27,295 nucleotides of DNA from NCBI GenBank assembly GCA_038214135.1, contig JBBQSD010000082.1, positions 1-27,295 on the forward strand, in the 5' to 3' direction. Shown piece by piece: positions 1 to 10,767 of the stretch (position 1 is the first letter of the stretch; each line of letters opens with the position of its first letter). Below the pieces are notes generated by a model, which saw only the letters and a program-made list of their open reading frames with translations, was not told the origin of the DNA and did no database searches. This stretch comes from JANLSE01 sp038214135. GTDB lineage: Bacteria; Chloroflexota; Chloroflexia; Chloroflexales; Roseiflexaceae. Made by a program: the position numbers and the translations under genes.

Positions 1-3
1 ATT

Positions 4-117
4 GCCGATAGCCGATAGCCGATAGCCGATAGCAGATAGCCGATAGCCGATAGCCGATAGCCGATAGCCGATAGCCGATAGCCGATAGCCGATAGCCGAT
101 AGCCGATAGCCGATAGC
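4..117. repeat. Heptanucleotide tandem array (GCCGATA)n
   Basis: Sixteen consecutive 7-bp units run from 4 to 115, followed by a partial unit. All read GCCGATA except the fifth (32-38), which is GCAGATA. The array touches the left edge of the window and may continue beyond it. No reading frame through it belongs to a recognisable protein. It is the same class of short heptamer repeat that recurs with other unit sequences further into the window. Confidence 0.95.
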
Positions 118-120
118 GCA

Positions 121-300
121 AGAACGCCCCTCACCCCTTGCTCCTGTCTCCAGGCTGGAATGAGGGGAATTGACCTCTTGAAAACCCTTTACACCCCTTC
201 CCACCTGTGGGGGAGGGGCTGGGGGAGCGGGGAATGAGCAACGGTCTGAGAAAACCCTTCACCTAAAAGGGGGTTGGGGAGCGGGGGAATGCTGACTCCT
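121..300. repeat. GC-rich palindromic repeat debris, no gene
   Basis: This gap holds fragments of the 'CCCCTCACCCC ... GAGGGG' repeat family seen again at 5743-5877, 6948-7032, 17190-17235 and 25840-25985. Two related C-run/G-run pieces (about 185-232 and 245-290) both end in a 'GGGGAGCGGGG' type motif. I see no coding signal. It lies just downstream of the minus-strand lipoprotein gene and could form hairpins in that transcript, but there is no clean T-tract terminator. Confidence 0.6.
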
Positions 301-308
301 CAGATGTG

Positions 309-1616
309 CTATTTCGAATCGATCGTCACATCATCATAGGTCGATTCGACCGGGCCATCAAAATTTTCCAGGTACAATCCAGCGCGACCTTCCGTTACCA
401 TATCGTCTGTGGCATTGACGACTTCGACGCCATTGATTCGCAGGGTGATCGTATCGCCATTGGCTGTCATCACCAAGCGATTGGGTGCGCCTGTCTTGAT
501 CACATCGGAGGTTGTGGCCTTCTGCAGATCCGTCCAATCATCCTGAACCGAGACGAAGCAACCATACTCACCTGCTGCATTGATCCAGCAGGCATAGTAA
601 TCGCGCTTCCCATTCGTTTTCGTCAGACGAAGGAATACTCCAGCGCGCCCATCCTGTGTTGGTTGAACACTTGCGGCAATACCCTGTTCGGTGCCAACGT
701 CCATGTCGGGGTTGCTTAGGTAAAATTGATCCTTAGCTTTAATCCGCAGGGTATAGATCTCATCAGCAATCTCCGCCTCAACGGTGTCCGTCTTCTCTGT
801 GACCCATTTGCCTTTACTATCGCTGAAATCGTAGCGCTCGCCAGTTGGCAGATCATCCATCACTGTATCGCTGCCGCCACCAAACGCGACTGCCGAATCG
901 ACAGTAAATGAATCGATAATATCGTTGAGGTATGTCTTGAGGGCATCGAACTGGTCATCTGGAACGCCAACCAGAAGGATCGAGATCTTATTATCTTTCT
1001 GATAGATGAAGCTATTGATCAGCAGTTTGGCTCTTGCACCAGTATCGGTGGTAGCACTATAGCTCCAGATGATCTGCACCCCGCCGTCCTTGAGCTTCTT
1101 TGGTGGATCGGCACTAAAATCCGGCTCGGTATTCGAGGTGTTTACAAAATCCTCAAGCTTTTTGGAAAGTTGCGCCTGGCTCAGTTTGCTAGCATTTTCC
1201 GTGATCAGCACTCCAATAAGGCCATTATTGGCCTGATCGGACCATGTAACAAACGCGCCATTTGTATTGCTGCTATCTTTACTTGTCCAATCAGTTGGGA
1301 TCTTGATCGAAAACAGGCCGCCTGGGTAAGTATAATCATCGAGGCCAGTAATGACAACATCAGCAATAGCTGTGTCACTCGGGGTTGCTGTTGCTTTCGG
1401 TGGTGCAATTGTTTTTGGCGTCGCAGTTGCTTTTGGAGCATCTGTCGGCTTGGGCGTGTTGGTTTGTTCAGACATCGGCGTTACGGTTGGGCGCGGAGTG
1501 GATGTTGGCCGAACCATTGGATCGACTGTTGGATCAGGCGCATTTCCGCCGCCACAAGCACTGAGGGCGAGTGCTGCAGCGAGAGCCAGTATCGGGAGAG
1601 CACGACGCGGCATCAT
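309..1616 (-). CDS. Secreted lipoprotein with Pro/Thr linker and C-terminal jelly-roll-like domain
   Basis: A 435-residue protein with a lipoprotein signal: MMPRR, a hydrophobic stretch, then the lipobox LSAC with Cys at about residue 21, so it should be lipid-anchored outside the membrane. Residues about 27-85 are a low-complexity Pro/Thr/Ala linker (PTSTPRPTVTP type) as found in Chloroflexota and actinobacterial surface proteins. Residues about 95-245 form a folded domain with an opening like PsbP/DUF-type lipoproteins (YPGGLFSIKIPTDW). Residues about 255-435 resemble a concanavalin-like jelly roll of the DUF1080 type, ending in a typical ENFDGPVESTYDDVTI strand. The start is set by GAGGAGG six bases upstream of the first ATG. 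The function is unknown; carbohydrate or envelope binding is an inference. Confidence 0.85.
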   Translation of the reverse strand: MMPRRALPILALAAALALSACGGGNAPDPTVDPMVRPTSTPRPTVTPMSEQTNTPKPTDAPKATATPKTIAPPKATATPSDTAIADVVITGLDDYTYPGGLFSIKIPTDWTSKDSSNTNGAFVTWSDQANNGLIGVLITENASKLSQAQLSKKLEDFVNTSNTEPDFSADPPKKLKDGGVQIIWSYSATTDTGARAKLLINSFIYQKDNKISILLVGVPDDQFDALKTYLNDIIDSFTVDSAVAFGGGSDTVMDDLPTGERYDFSDSKGKWVTEKTDTVEAEIADEIYTLRIKAKDQFYLSNPDMDVGTEQGIAASVQPTQDGRAGVFLRLTKTNGKRDYYACWINAAGEYGCFVSVQDDWTDLQKATTSDVIKTGAPNRLVMTANGDTITLRINGVEVVNATDDMVTEGRAGLYLENFDGPVESTYDDVTIDSK

Positions 1617-1720
1617 AGAGATCCTCCTCAGGGTGTCTGACGGCGTGTATTCAAGTATACCAGTTCAAAAGAAGCTATGCCCCAAGTTTCGTTTGGCAAA
1701 GGGACTTTGCACAAACGCTG

Positions 1721-2488
1721 TTAGGCTAATCGTAACACGGCCTCAACTGCCAGCCACAGTAATCGTTCCCTGGTTGATGTATGCTGGTTCCAATTACGGC
1801 TATCCCACTCAGCACCACTGAGATCATCGCCGCTGTACAGTAATTGGCCAAATGTCACACCACGGAATTGTGCGACGGCAAAAAATGCGGCGGCTTCCAT
1901 TTCTACAACCAAACAACCCTGGCTGCGGCGCAGCTGAATCTTCCCTGGCGTCTCACGAAAAAATGCATCGGTTGTCCATGTACGGGCGGTTCGATATGGC
2001 ACGCCCTGTTCCTGAAGAACCTGTTCGATTGCTGCAACCGCTGCCGAACTTGGCTGGGCTGGCTGGCCTGGTGCGAGATAATGGTAGGAAGTTCCTTCAT
2101 CACGAACTGCATCGGTCGGAATGATGATATGGCCGAGCGCGAGTTCTTGATCCAATGCGCCAGCTCCACCACACGCAATAAAGATACGTCCACCCAGCGC
2201 AATGGTTTCTTCAAACAATCCAACTGCTAATGGCGCGCCGACGCCTGGATGGAACAGCGCAACCTCCCGCCCCTCACCTGCATCAAGGATATAAACGGGA
2301 TGTTCGCTGATTTCGGAGCGATGGATGGCGATTGGCCTAGCCCGCCCCTGGTGAACGAGATCGTGGATGACATCGTGGAAGAAACAGATTACGCAGCGCT
2401 GCGGCATGCCATCGAGTGGCCGGATCGTTCGTGATGGATCGATCATCGCCTCACGGTTTGGGTCGAAATCGAGGATTGGGTAGCTCAT
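1721..2488 (-). CDS. Nucleoside phosphorylase (uridine/purine phosphorylase family)
   Basis: About 255 residues of the PNP/UDP phosphorylase family, cytosolic enzymes that split nucleosides with phosphate to base and (deoxy)ribose-1-phosphate. Family marks are the phosphate-side Gly-rich motif (FHPGVGAP), ACGGAGAL, VRDEGTSYHY, and the substrate-binding VEMEAAAFFAVAQFRG near residue 200, where the M-E-x-E/A motif binds ribose. The length is normal for the family. I place the start at the internal ATG (MSYPILDF) because GGAG lies six bases upstream; an ATG 12 bases earlier has no good site. Substrate (uridine or a purine) cannot be fixed from sequence. It is divergent from the gene at 2694. It is probably salvage metabolism unrelated to the glycan genes. 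Confidence 0.88.
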   Translation of the reverse strand: MSYPILDFDPNREAMIDPSRTIRPLDGMPQRCVICFFHDVIHDLVHQGRARPIAIHRSEISEHPVYILDAGEGREVALFHPGVGAPLAVGLFEETIALGGRIFIACGGAGALDQELALGHIIIPTDAVRDEGTSYHYLAPGQPAQPSSAAVAAIEQVLQEQGVPYRTARTWTTDAFFRETPGKIQLRRSQGCLVVEMEAAAFFAVAQFRGVTFGQLLYSGDDLSGAEWDSRNWNQHTSTRERLLWLAVEAVLRLA

Positions 2489-2528
2489 GCATTGCTCCAT
2501 AGTTCGTTGGCAGATTACGCCCTACCAC

Positions 2529-2548
2529 CCGCAGGCTGAAGCCTGCGG
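2529..2548. repeat. Dispersed palindrome CCGCAGGCT-GA-AGCCTGCGG
   Basis: A perfect 9-bp inverted repeat with a 2-base loop, followed by GGGCATGGTG. A second copy with loop TC, followed by AGCATGGTG, lies at 26994-27013. It sits in the 205-bp divergent intergenic region between the phosphorylase and the 2694 gene. It could fold in RNA but has no T-tract. It is best treated as an intergenic repeat family. Confidence 0.8.
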
Positions 2549-2693
2549 GGCATGGTGCGGATGATAATACTCGATCTCCATGTAAAAGATCATCAGCTTG
2601 CGGCGTAGTGCTTCTGGCTATAGTATAATGCCGGAAATCTACGGCGCGGCTCGTTCGGAAGGCGGACACGCGCCGGATATGTGAGGTAGTTGT

Positions 2694-5051
2694 TTGGCAA
2701 CGCGAGATCTCTCCGGGCCACGTGTCGCTCTTGAGGGTCGGGCCGTCGCTCTGCGGCAGCTGCGGCCTGGTTTCCCAACCCTGCTGCTGCTGATCGGGGT
2801 GGCTCTGGCTCTGCTGGCGGCCTATAGTGTGCGCCCATTTGTTGCGATTGATATCGGTACACCCGATGATTATATCTACCTGGATGGGTTTCATTCCCGC
2901 GAATTCACCACAGCCAAACCCGAACGAAGCTATGATTGGCCAGCTGGCACGGATCGGCTGACGATCCGTGATGGCCTCAACTCGGCATTTCGGATGGTGA
3001 CGCTGACCCTCGATCCATTTCAGCCAAGTGGTGCTGTTCCGCGCCGCTTACTTGCGGTGTATGCCAATGAACAGAAGCTGACGACGCTGAATGATAATGG
3101 TGGTGCCCGTGATCGGTTTCGGGTGCTGCTGCCCGAAGCGCTCGATACCCGCAATGGCGTGACGCTGCGGATTGAGCCACTGGCTGATAAAACCCTGGAT
3201 GTGCCGCCAGTTCAGCCGCAGCGGGTGCTGCTCTCCGATGCCCGAACCTACCGCTGGTCGGATGGGCAGGGGACTATCAAGCTGCCAGCGCTTGGGCGTG
3301 GGCTATGGCAGATCGAACTCCAGACGGTGATTACCCACCCGGATGGCAAACCTGTCAACGCTCGTGTGCTGGCCAATGGCGTGCCGATTGCCGAATTGCC
3401 GAATTATAACGATAGCCGCCGGCTCGCGTTTCTGCTACCAGAACAGGTTGTTGGCGATGGCGATGTGACGCTGACAATCGTTTCGGATGTGTATAGCGAT
3501 CCGCGCCCGCTTGGCATCCTGCTTGAACGGGTGAGCATCACGCCAGCCAATGGTGCTGGTGGGGCGCGCAGCGCACTGCCGCCATTCAGCGCACTCCTGG
3601 CCGGGCTCGCCATTACGTTAGGGGTCTATGGCACGCTACGCTGGCTGAAAAGCCCGCTGATCCCGGCCTTGGCGTTTGCTGCCCTGGTTCTGGCAGTTGG
3701 TGCCTGGGCGTTGGCAACATACCGGGTGCCGATGGGGCTGTATCTGCCGCCGCTGGCGCTGCTGGTGCTGTTTAGTGTTGCAATTGTTCCGCCGCTTGAG
3801 CGCTTGATCGGCTGGGGCTTTCGCAAGCTCGATCTTGAATATGATCCATGGTTGCTGCGGGCACTGATGATCGCTTTTGTGATCGGGTTCTGGCTCAAAG
3901 GTGGCGGGATGGTCTTTCCATCCATGCGCTCAATCGATATTAGTTGGCATATGGATCGGGTACGCTGGATATTGGATGGCAATCTGGCCGAAATGTACCA
4001 ACCGGGTGCATTTTCGGAATCGGTGATGCCGATCAATGAATGGGGCCCTAATCGGCCTGTTATCCCCTATTCGCCCTTTTTCCATATCTTTGCAACGGTC
4101 TTTTCGTTGATTCGCTGGTGGCCAATGGAGCTGAGCGCCAACCTGTTTAGCGCCTTGGTCGATACCAGCCGCGTCTTTCTGATTGCTATTCTGGCGCTCA
4201 AGAGCGGCCTCAGCCAGCGCGCAACCCTGATGGCAGCGGTGATGTATGCCGTGACGCCATTCACCTTTCTGCTGCATTCGTGGGGCAATGTGCCAACGAC
4301 CTTTGGGATCTGGTGGACGCTTGTTGCAACCACGGTGATTGTCGCGCTGTACCCCAAACTAGCCCGGCCCGGCCCGTTAACGCTATTGACGGTTGTGACA
4401 CTGGCGTGTTTGCTGATGTATACCGTGATGGCGGTGTTCTATGTTCTGTTTGTGATCACATTCCTTGTGATATTGCGCATCCGCCCGGCAACTGTTGATC
4501 GGCGGCCAGCGCGAGCGATTATCCTGGCGACTGGATTGGCATGCGTTCTTTCGCTGCTGATCTACTATGGCCAGTATATTCCTGGAATGATCGAACGGAC
4601 TATCCCGTATATGACCAGTTTGGCAACCAAAGGGCCGGAGAGTGTTGGCGTCGAGCGTGAGCCATTTAGTGTGTATCTCTCGCGCTATATCCCGCATCTG
4701 GATTATCACATTTGGCCTGGTGATTATTTATACTATGGTGTGGCAATTCCGGCGCTGTTTGCCATTCCGGGGTTTCTGGCGCTGCGAAAGAAACCCATGA
4801 TCTGGGCCATGTTGGCGGCCTGGTTCAGTATTGCGGTGCTGTTCCTACTGGCGGGCTACCGCATCTCGATGGTCGATAAGCAGCTGTTCTATGCATTCCC
4901 GGCGATCTGTTTGTGCTGGGCGATCTATGCCGAGCGCTATTGGCGGCGCGGGCTATGGGCAAAGATCTTTGTTGGCGTGATCTATGTATTCACGCTATTC
5001 TCCGCGCTGGATCTATGGGTGATTCGGATTATTCGCTCGCCAGTTGAATAG
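2694..5051 (+). CDS. Large multi-spanning membrane protein, GT-C-like glycosyltransferase candidate
   Basis: 785 residues. One TM helix at about 27-45 is followed by an extracytoplasmic beta-rich domain (about 46-290), then roughly ten or more TM helices (about 297-780). The first large loop after the membrane block holds charged and aromatic residues (SIDISWHMDRVRW, about 415) and a later PINEWGPNRPVIPYSPFFH. This layout fits GT-C glycosyltransferases, which use polyprenyl-phosphate sugars outside the membrane, but no family-defining motif is certain. The start is TTG, with GTGAGGTAG placing GAGG seven bases upstream, and no better ATG precedes the signal helix. It begins a plus-strand run of glycan-type membrane genes. 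Function is inferred from topology and neighbours only. Confidence 0.75.
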   Translation: MATRDLSGPRVALEGRAVALRQLRPGFPTLLLLIGVALALLAAYSVRPFVAIDIGTPDDYIYLDGFHSREFTTAKPERSYDWPAGTDRLTIRDGLNSAFRMVTLTLDPFQPSGAVPRRLLAVYANEQKLTTLNDNGGARDRFRVLLPEALDTRNGVTLRIEPLADKTLDVPPVQPQRVLLSDARTYRWSDGQGTIKLPALGRGLWQIELQTVITHPDGKPVNARVLANGVPIAELPNYNDSRRLAFLLPEQVVGDGDVTLTIVSDVYSDPRPLGILLERVSITPANGAGGARSALPPFSALLAGLAITLGVYGTLRWLKSPLIPALAFAALVLAVGAWALATYRVPMGLYLPPLALLVLFSVAIVPPLERLIGWGFRKLDLEYDPWLLRALMIAFVIGFWLKGGGMVFPSMRSIDISWHMDRVRWILDGNLAEMYQPGAFSESVMPINEWGPNRPVIPYSPFFHIFATVFSLIRWWPMELSANLFSALVDTSRVFLIAILALKSGLSQRATLMAAVMYAVTPFTFLLHSWGNVPTTFGIWWTLVATTVIVALYPKLARPGPLTLLTVVTLACLLMYTVMAVFYVLFVITFLVILRIRPATVDRRPARAIILATGLACVLSLLIYYGQYIPGMIERTIPYMTSLATKGPESVGVEREPFSVYLSRYIPHLDYHIWPGDYLYYGVAIPALFAIPGFLALRKKPMIWAMLAAWFSIAVLFLLAGYRISMVDKQLFYAFPAICLCWAIYAERYWRRGLWAKIFVGVIYVFTLFSALDLWVIRIIRSPVE

Positions 5052-5056
5052 TAAGC

Positions 5057-5084
5057 GTTCAGCTTTCAGCCGTCAGCTTTCAGC
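5057..5084. repeat. Degenerate heptamer repeat (nnTCAGC)4
   Basis: Four 7-bp units (GTTCAGC, TTTCAGC, CGTCAGC, TTTCAGC) lie immediately after the stop codon at 5051. They share their core with the CAGCTTT units at 8346-8376. The rest of the 147-bp gap to the next gene shows no gene or clear terminator. Confidence 0.75.
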
Positions 5085-5198
5085 ATTCTGATGCCAGATT
5101 GTAGCAAATGAGCAATGTTTCGGGCTGGAGTAAGTACGCTATGGATAGCCTCCTCAATAATTGAAAGCTGAGATCTCAACGCTTACCAGTATGCCAAT

Positions 5199-6937
5199 AT
5201 GATATATGACCTGCCACAATCTCCCGCTCGTCCACAGGCCCGGTTTAATGGCCTGCTCCAGTGGATTGAGCGCCGCCACCGCATCATTCTGACAACAATG
5301 CTGTTGCTGTTTGTGGCAGCATTGTTTGGTGGCCTGACGATCAAACTCCAGCAGTGGGGCCAGGGCTATGATCAGATCGATTATCAGCAATCGATCTGGA
5401 ATACAACACAGGGCCGCTTTCTGGAGATAACCCACTACCGCCATACCGATTCGCTGTGGGGCATGGATTTTATTCCGGCCATCCTGCTGATTGTGCCATT
5501 CTATGCGCTTGCGCCATCGGCACTAACCCTCAATTTCTTTCAGGCATTGTGTATTGGTTTGGGGGCGCTGCCGACCTATGCGATTGCACGGGATCGCTTC
5601 AACTCAAAGGCAGCTGGCCTTGGTTGGGCAGCGATCTACCTGCTCTACCCATCGACATGGTTTGTGACGATGTCGGCACCCTGGCAGCCACGTACTTTGG
5701 CCGTCCCGCTGCTGCTCGGTGCGTTCTATTTTATGCAGAAAGTGCGTCGTTCCCCCTCTCCCCCTACCCCCCTCGCCCACGCCGGGGCGAGGGGGGATAA
5801 TTCTATGAAGAACCCTGTATGCCCCTCCCCGCTGGTGGGCGAGGGGTTGGGGGCGAAAAAGAGGGGGGCATCGCGAGCCTGGTGGGGCTTTATGCTGTGC
5901 CTGCTGGCGGCGCTGACCACCCGTACCGATGCATCGCTGTGTGTTCTGGCATTTGGGTTGTTGGCGGCGATCTGGCGCATGGGCTGGCGCTGGGCATTGC
6001 CACCAATCATTGTCGCAGTGGCCTGGTTTGTGATCTCGACCAACACACTGGTGCCGATGTTCTATCGCAGTGATTATGTTCCACAGGAGATCCGTGGTGG
6101 GGCCGATGCCTGTGCGGATTATTCAAAGAACTGGCCTGGTAAAAGCCCACAACTGGCCTATTATTGCCACCTGGGCAGCAGCACCAGCGAGATTATTGTA
6201 ACAATACTGACTCGCCCGCTTAAGGTTGCCCAGATTGTGTTCATCCAGCCGAAGATGCTGTATCTGCTGTTGATGCTCCTGCCACTGCTGTTCCTGCCAT
6301 TACTGGCACCCGATGCGGCACTCCCAGCCCTGCCGATTCTGGCGATGAATCTGTTGACCAACCGCCCGTTTCAGTATACGGTGCGCGAACAGTACCAGAC
6401 GCTGGTGATTCCAGGGCTGATTATTGCAGCGATTATTGGTTCGGCGCGGCTGTGGGAATGGTGGAACAGGCGACGTAATACAAGCCAAAGTGCAGGAAAA
6501 CAGCATCTTGGTTCTGGTTTGGGTGCCCTCTGGGCAATTCTTGGTTCTTGGCGCGTTGCGCTGGTTTGTTTTATTGTCTATGTCGCGCTGATCAACATTA
6601 GCTATAAGAACCCGGTGCTCACAACCCTGCTCTATAAGGAAGATCCAGCGCGGGTGGCGACCATGGTGCAGATGGCGAACCTGGTACCGCCCGACGCTCC
6701 CCTGGCGGTGACATCGTTTCTGGCACCGAATATGATGCCGCGCCGCCAGATCTATTACTTCCCCAATTCGCCATCGTTTCCGCCGCTCGAACGGGCCGAA
6801 TATCTGTTCATCGACACACGAGCTGCTGCGCTTGAGACAGAAGAAGGCCGCAGGGTGATGGCCGAGGTTCGCAATTCGGGCCGCTGGCACATTCTGGCCG
6901 ATAAAGATGAACTGCTGCTGCTCAAGCGGGTTCGCTG

Positions 6938-6938
<1 letters not shown>
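5199..6938 (+). CDS. DUF2079 family integral membrane protein with a translated repeat insertion
   Basis: 579 residues with about ten TM helices. DUF2079 is suggested by the N-terminal loop after TM1 (GQGYDQIDYQQSIWNTTQGR, the 'D..I..QS.WNT..G' pattern), the HTDSLWGMDFIPAILLIVPFYAL segment, and the later LLPLLFLPLLAP ... ALPILAMNLL region. DUF2079 proteins are GT-C-like membrane proteins with no proven reaction. Residues about 182-226 are Pro/Gly-rich and alien to the fold: they are the translation of a GC-rich palindromic repeat lying between two membrane segments, probably in a loop. The stop TGA overlaps the next start (TGATG), so translation of the two is likely coupled. The chosen start has no strong ribosome-binding site, so it is less certain than the frame. 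Confidence 0.8.
5743..5877. repeat. GC-rich palindromic repeat pair inside the DUF2079 gene
   Basis: Two adjacent palindromic units (C-rich 'CCCCCTACCCCCCTCGCCC' followed by its G-rich partner, then 'CCCCTCCCCGCTGGTGGGCG' and partner) insert about 135 bp, a multiple of three, without breaking the frame. The family also occurs in non-coding parts of this window. The encoded peptide (about residues 182-226) contains SPSPPTPLAH and PSPLVGEG. Confidence 0.85.
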
Positions 6939-9433
<2,495 letters not shown>

Positions 9434-9442
9434 TCCTGAGAA

Positions 9443-9487
9443 GCCAGGAGTCAGAAGCCAGGAGTCAGAATTCAGCATACCAAGAAC
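9443..9487. repeat. Heptamer repeat with shared tail, after the GT39-like gene
   Basis: Units GCCAGGA, GTCAGAA, GCCAGGA, GTCAGAA, TTCAGCA run into CATACCAAGAA. The same tail (TCAGCATACC) follows the GGAGTCA array at about 8452-8461 and appears inverted at about 26283-26298. This suggests a dispersed composite element. Confidence 0.7.
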
Positions 9488-9554
9488 CCGTGTATGATGC
9501 AGACCCATGTGTCTGCCCAGTTCGTTGGTTGCTGGTGTTGCGCCACAGTGATTA

Positions 9555-9872
9555 CCCATTCGCAGCCGAGGCATGACCACGGGCGACCGGCCGGTCGCCC
9601 CAACAGGAAGCCACTACGCTCCATTTGGGGTTCGGGGCAAGGCCCCGACCGTGGGTCGTGGCCGGGGTACCCTTTGGGTCTGGCACCCCCGGACGGGATC
9701 GCCCTGACCGCCTGCCGCGCGTAGCGGCATAAAACCTCTAGAATGGTTCCTGGACGCGGGTGCGGGGCGCGTAGCCCTGCAAACAGCAGAACGAGTGAAC
9801 GGTTTCTGGCAGACCGCCGCGCCAAGCGGCAAGCGAAGAACGGTTCCTGGCGGGTCGCCGCGCCAAGCGGCA
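9555..9872. repeat. Gene-free GC-rich region with direct repeats
   Basis: No supported gene lies between 9434 and 9912. The stretch holds the palindrome GGGCGACCGGCCGGTCGCCC (about 9582-9601) and near-identical direct repeats at 9797-9830 and 9838-9871 (GAACGGTT[T/C]CTGGC ... GCCGCGCCAAGCGGC). A diverged relative starts at 9741. Short GCCGCGC/GCGGC arms could fold into hairpins. Base composition differs from the flanking genes. Confidence 0.7.
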
Positions 9873-9912
9873 TGAATAGCTGATTGCTGAACGCATACGA
9901 ATCGGGTAGATA

Positions 9913-10767
9913 ATGATTGACGAACTCGAAAAAGCAATCGATCCCTGGCTCCAGCATATGCTCTGGCGGCGCGATTATGCCACCTGGCGCGAACGGCGGA
10001 TCAACCAGGAATTGTATCAGGGCGAACGACTCGACCAACTCAGCCGGGTTGCTGGCCCATTACCCGGATTACGCCTGCTCGATCTGGGCGCGGGCATGGG
10101 CGGCTTTGCCGTTGCAGCAGCACTACGCGGCGCACGGGTCACTGTCAGTGAATATAATCTGGCCTACTGTTCGATCATTCGGTTACGGGCTGCCCGCCAC
10201 CAATTAGCACTGCCGATCTTCAATGCGGCTGGCGAACATCTGCCATTCGAGCGCGAATCGTTTGATACGGTTGTGTGTTGGGATGTGATTGAGCATGTTC
10301 GCGACCCACGCGCCGTGCTTGCCGAAATTGCCCGCGTTCTGCGCCCCGGCGGAACAGCCCTGATCACCGTAATCAATCGGCGGGCCTGGATCGATCCGCA
10401 TTACCATATGCCGGGCATCAACTGGCTGCCGCGCCCGCTGGCCGAGGCAATCATTGCACAGCGGGGCCGTAGTAAATCTGGCTCGGCCTTTCGTGATATG
10501 CAGCGCCTGAGTGAGATGCACTATTTCGATTATGCTGAATTTGGCCGCCTGGCAGGCAGCTATGGCTTTGCCGTTCGCGATCTGCGTGAGGAACTGTTGC
10601 GAACGGGCCGGTTGTATAGCCCGAAGCCATTGCGCCGCGCCATACGGGCAACGCTGCGTGCGATTGGCCTCGAACACGCTGCCTATACGCTGCAACGTAA
10701 TTATTATGTGGGCATGTTTGAACTGGCGCTGATCAAACCATCGCATGAAAGAGCATATGGCACCTGA
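9913..10767 (+). CDS. Class I SAM-dependent methyltransferase
   Basis: 284 residues, Methyltransf_11 type. Motif I LLDLGAGMGGFAVAAAL (about residues 51-67) binds SAM, the acidic residue after beta-2 is in VTVSEYN, and motif post-I and IV appear in AGEHLPFERESFDTVVCWDVIEHV. RVLRPGGTALI is the usual motif VI strand. Cytosolic. The substrate is unknown. Its 23-bp overlap with the flippase gene and position among glycan genes suggest it methylates a sugar, a lipid-linked glycan or a precursor. The ribosome-binding site is weak (GGGTAG), so the start is moderately sure. Confidence 0.85.
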   Translation: MIDELEKAIDPWLQHMLWRRDYATWRERRINQELYQGERLDQLSRVAGPLPGLRLLDLGAGMGGFAVAAALRGARVTVSEYNLAYCSIIRLRAARHQLALPIFNAAGEHLPFERESFDTVVCWDVIEHVRDPRAVLAEIARVLRPGGTALITVINRRAWIDPHYHMPGINWLPRPLAEAIIAQRGRSKSGSAFRDMQRLSEMHYFDYAEFGRLAGSYGFAVRDLREELLRTGRLYSPKPLRRAIRATLRAIGLEHAAYTLQRNYYVGMFELALIKPSHERAYGT

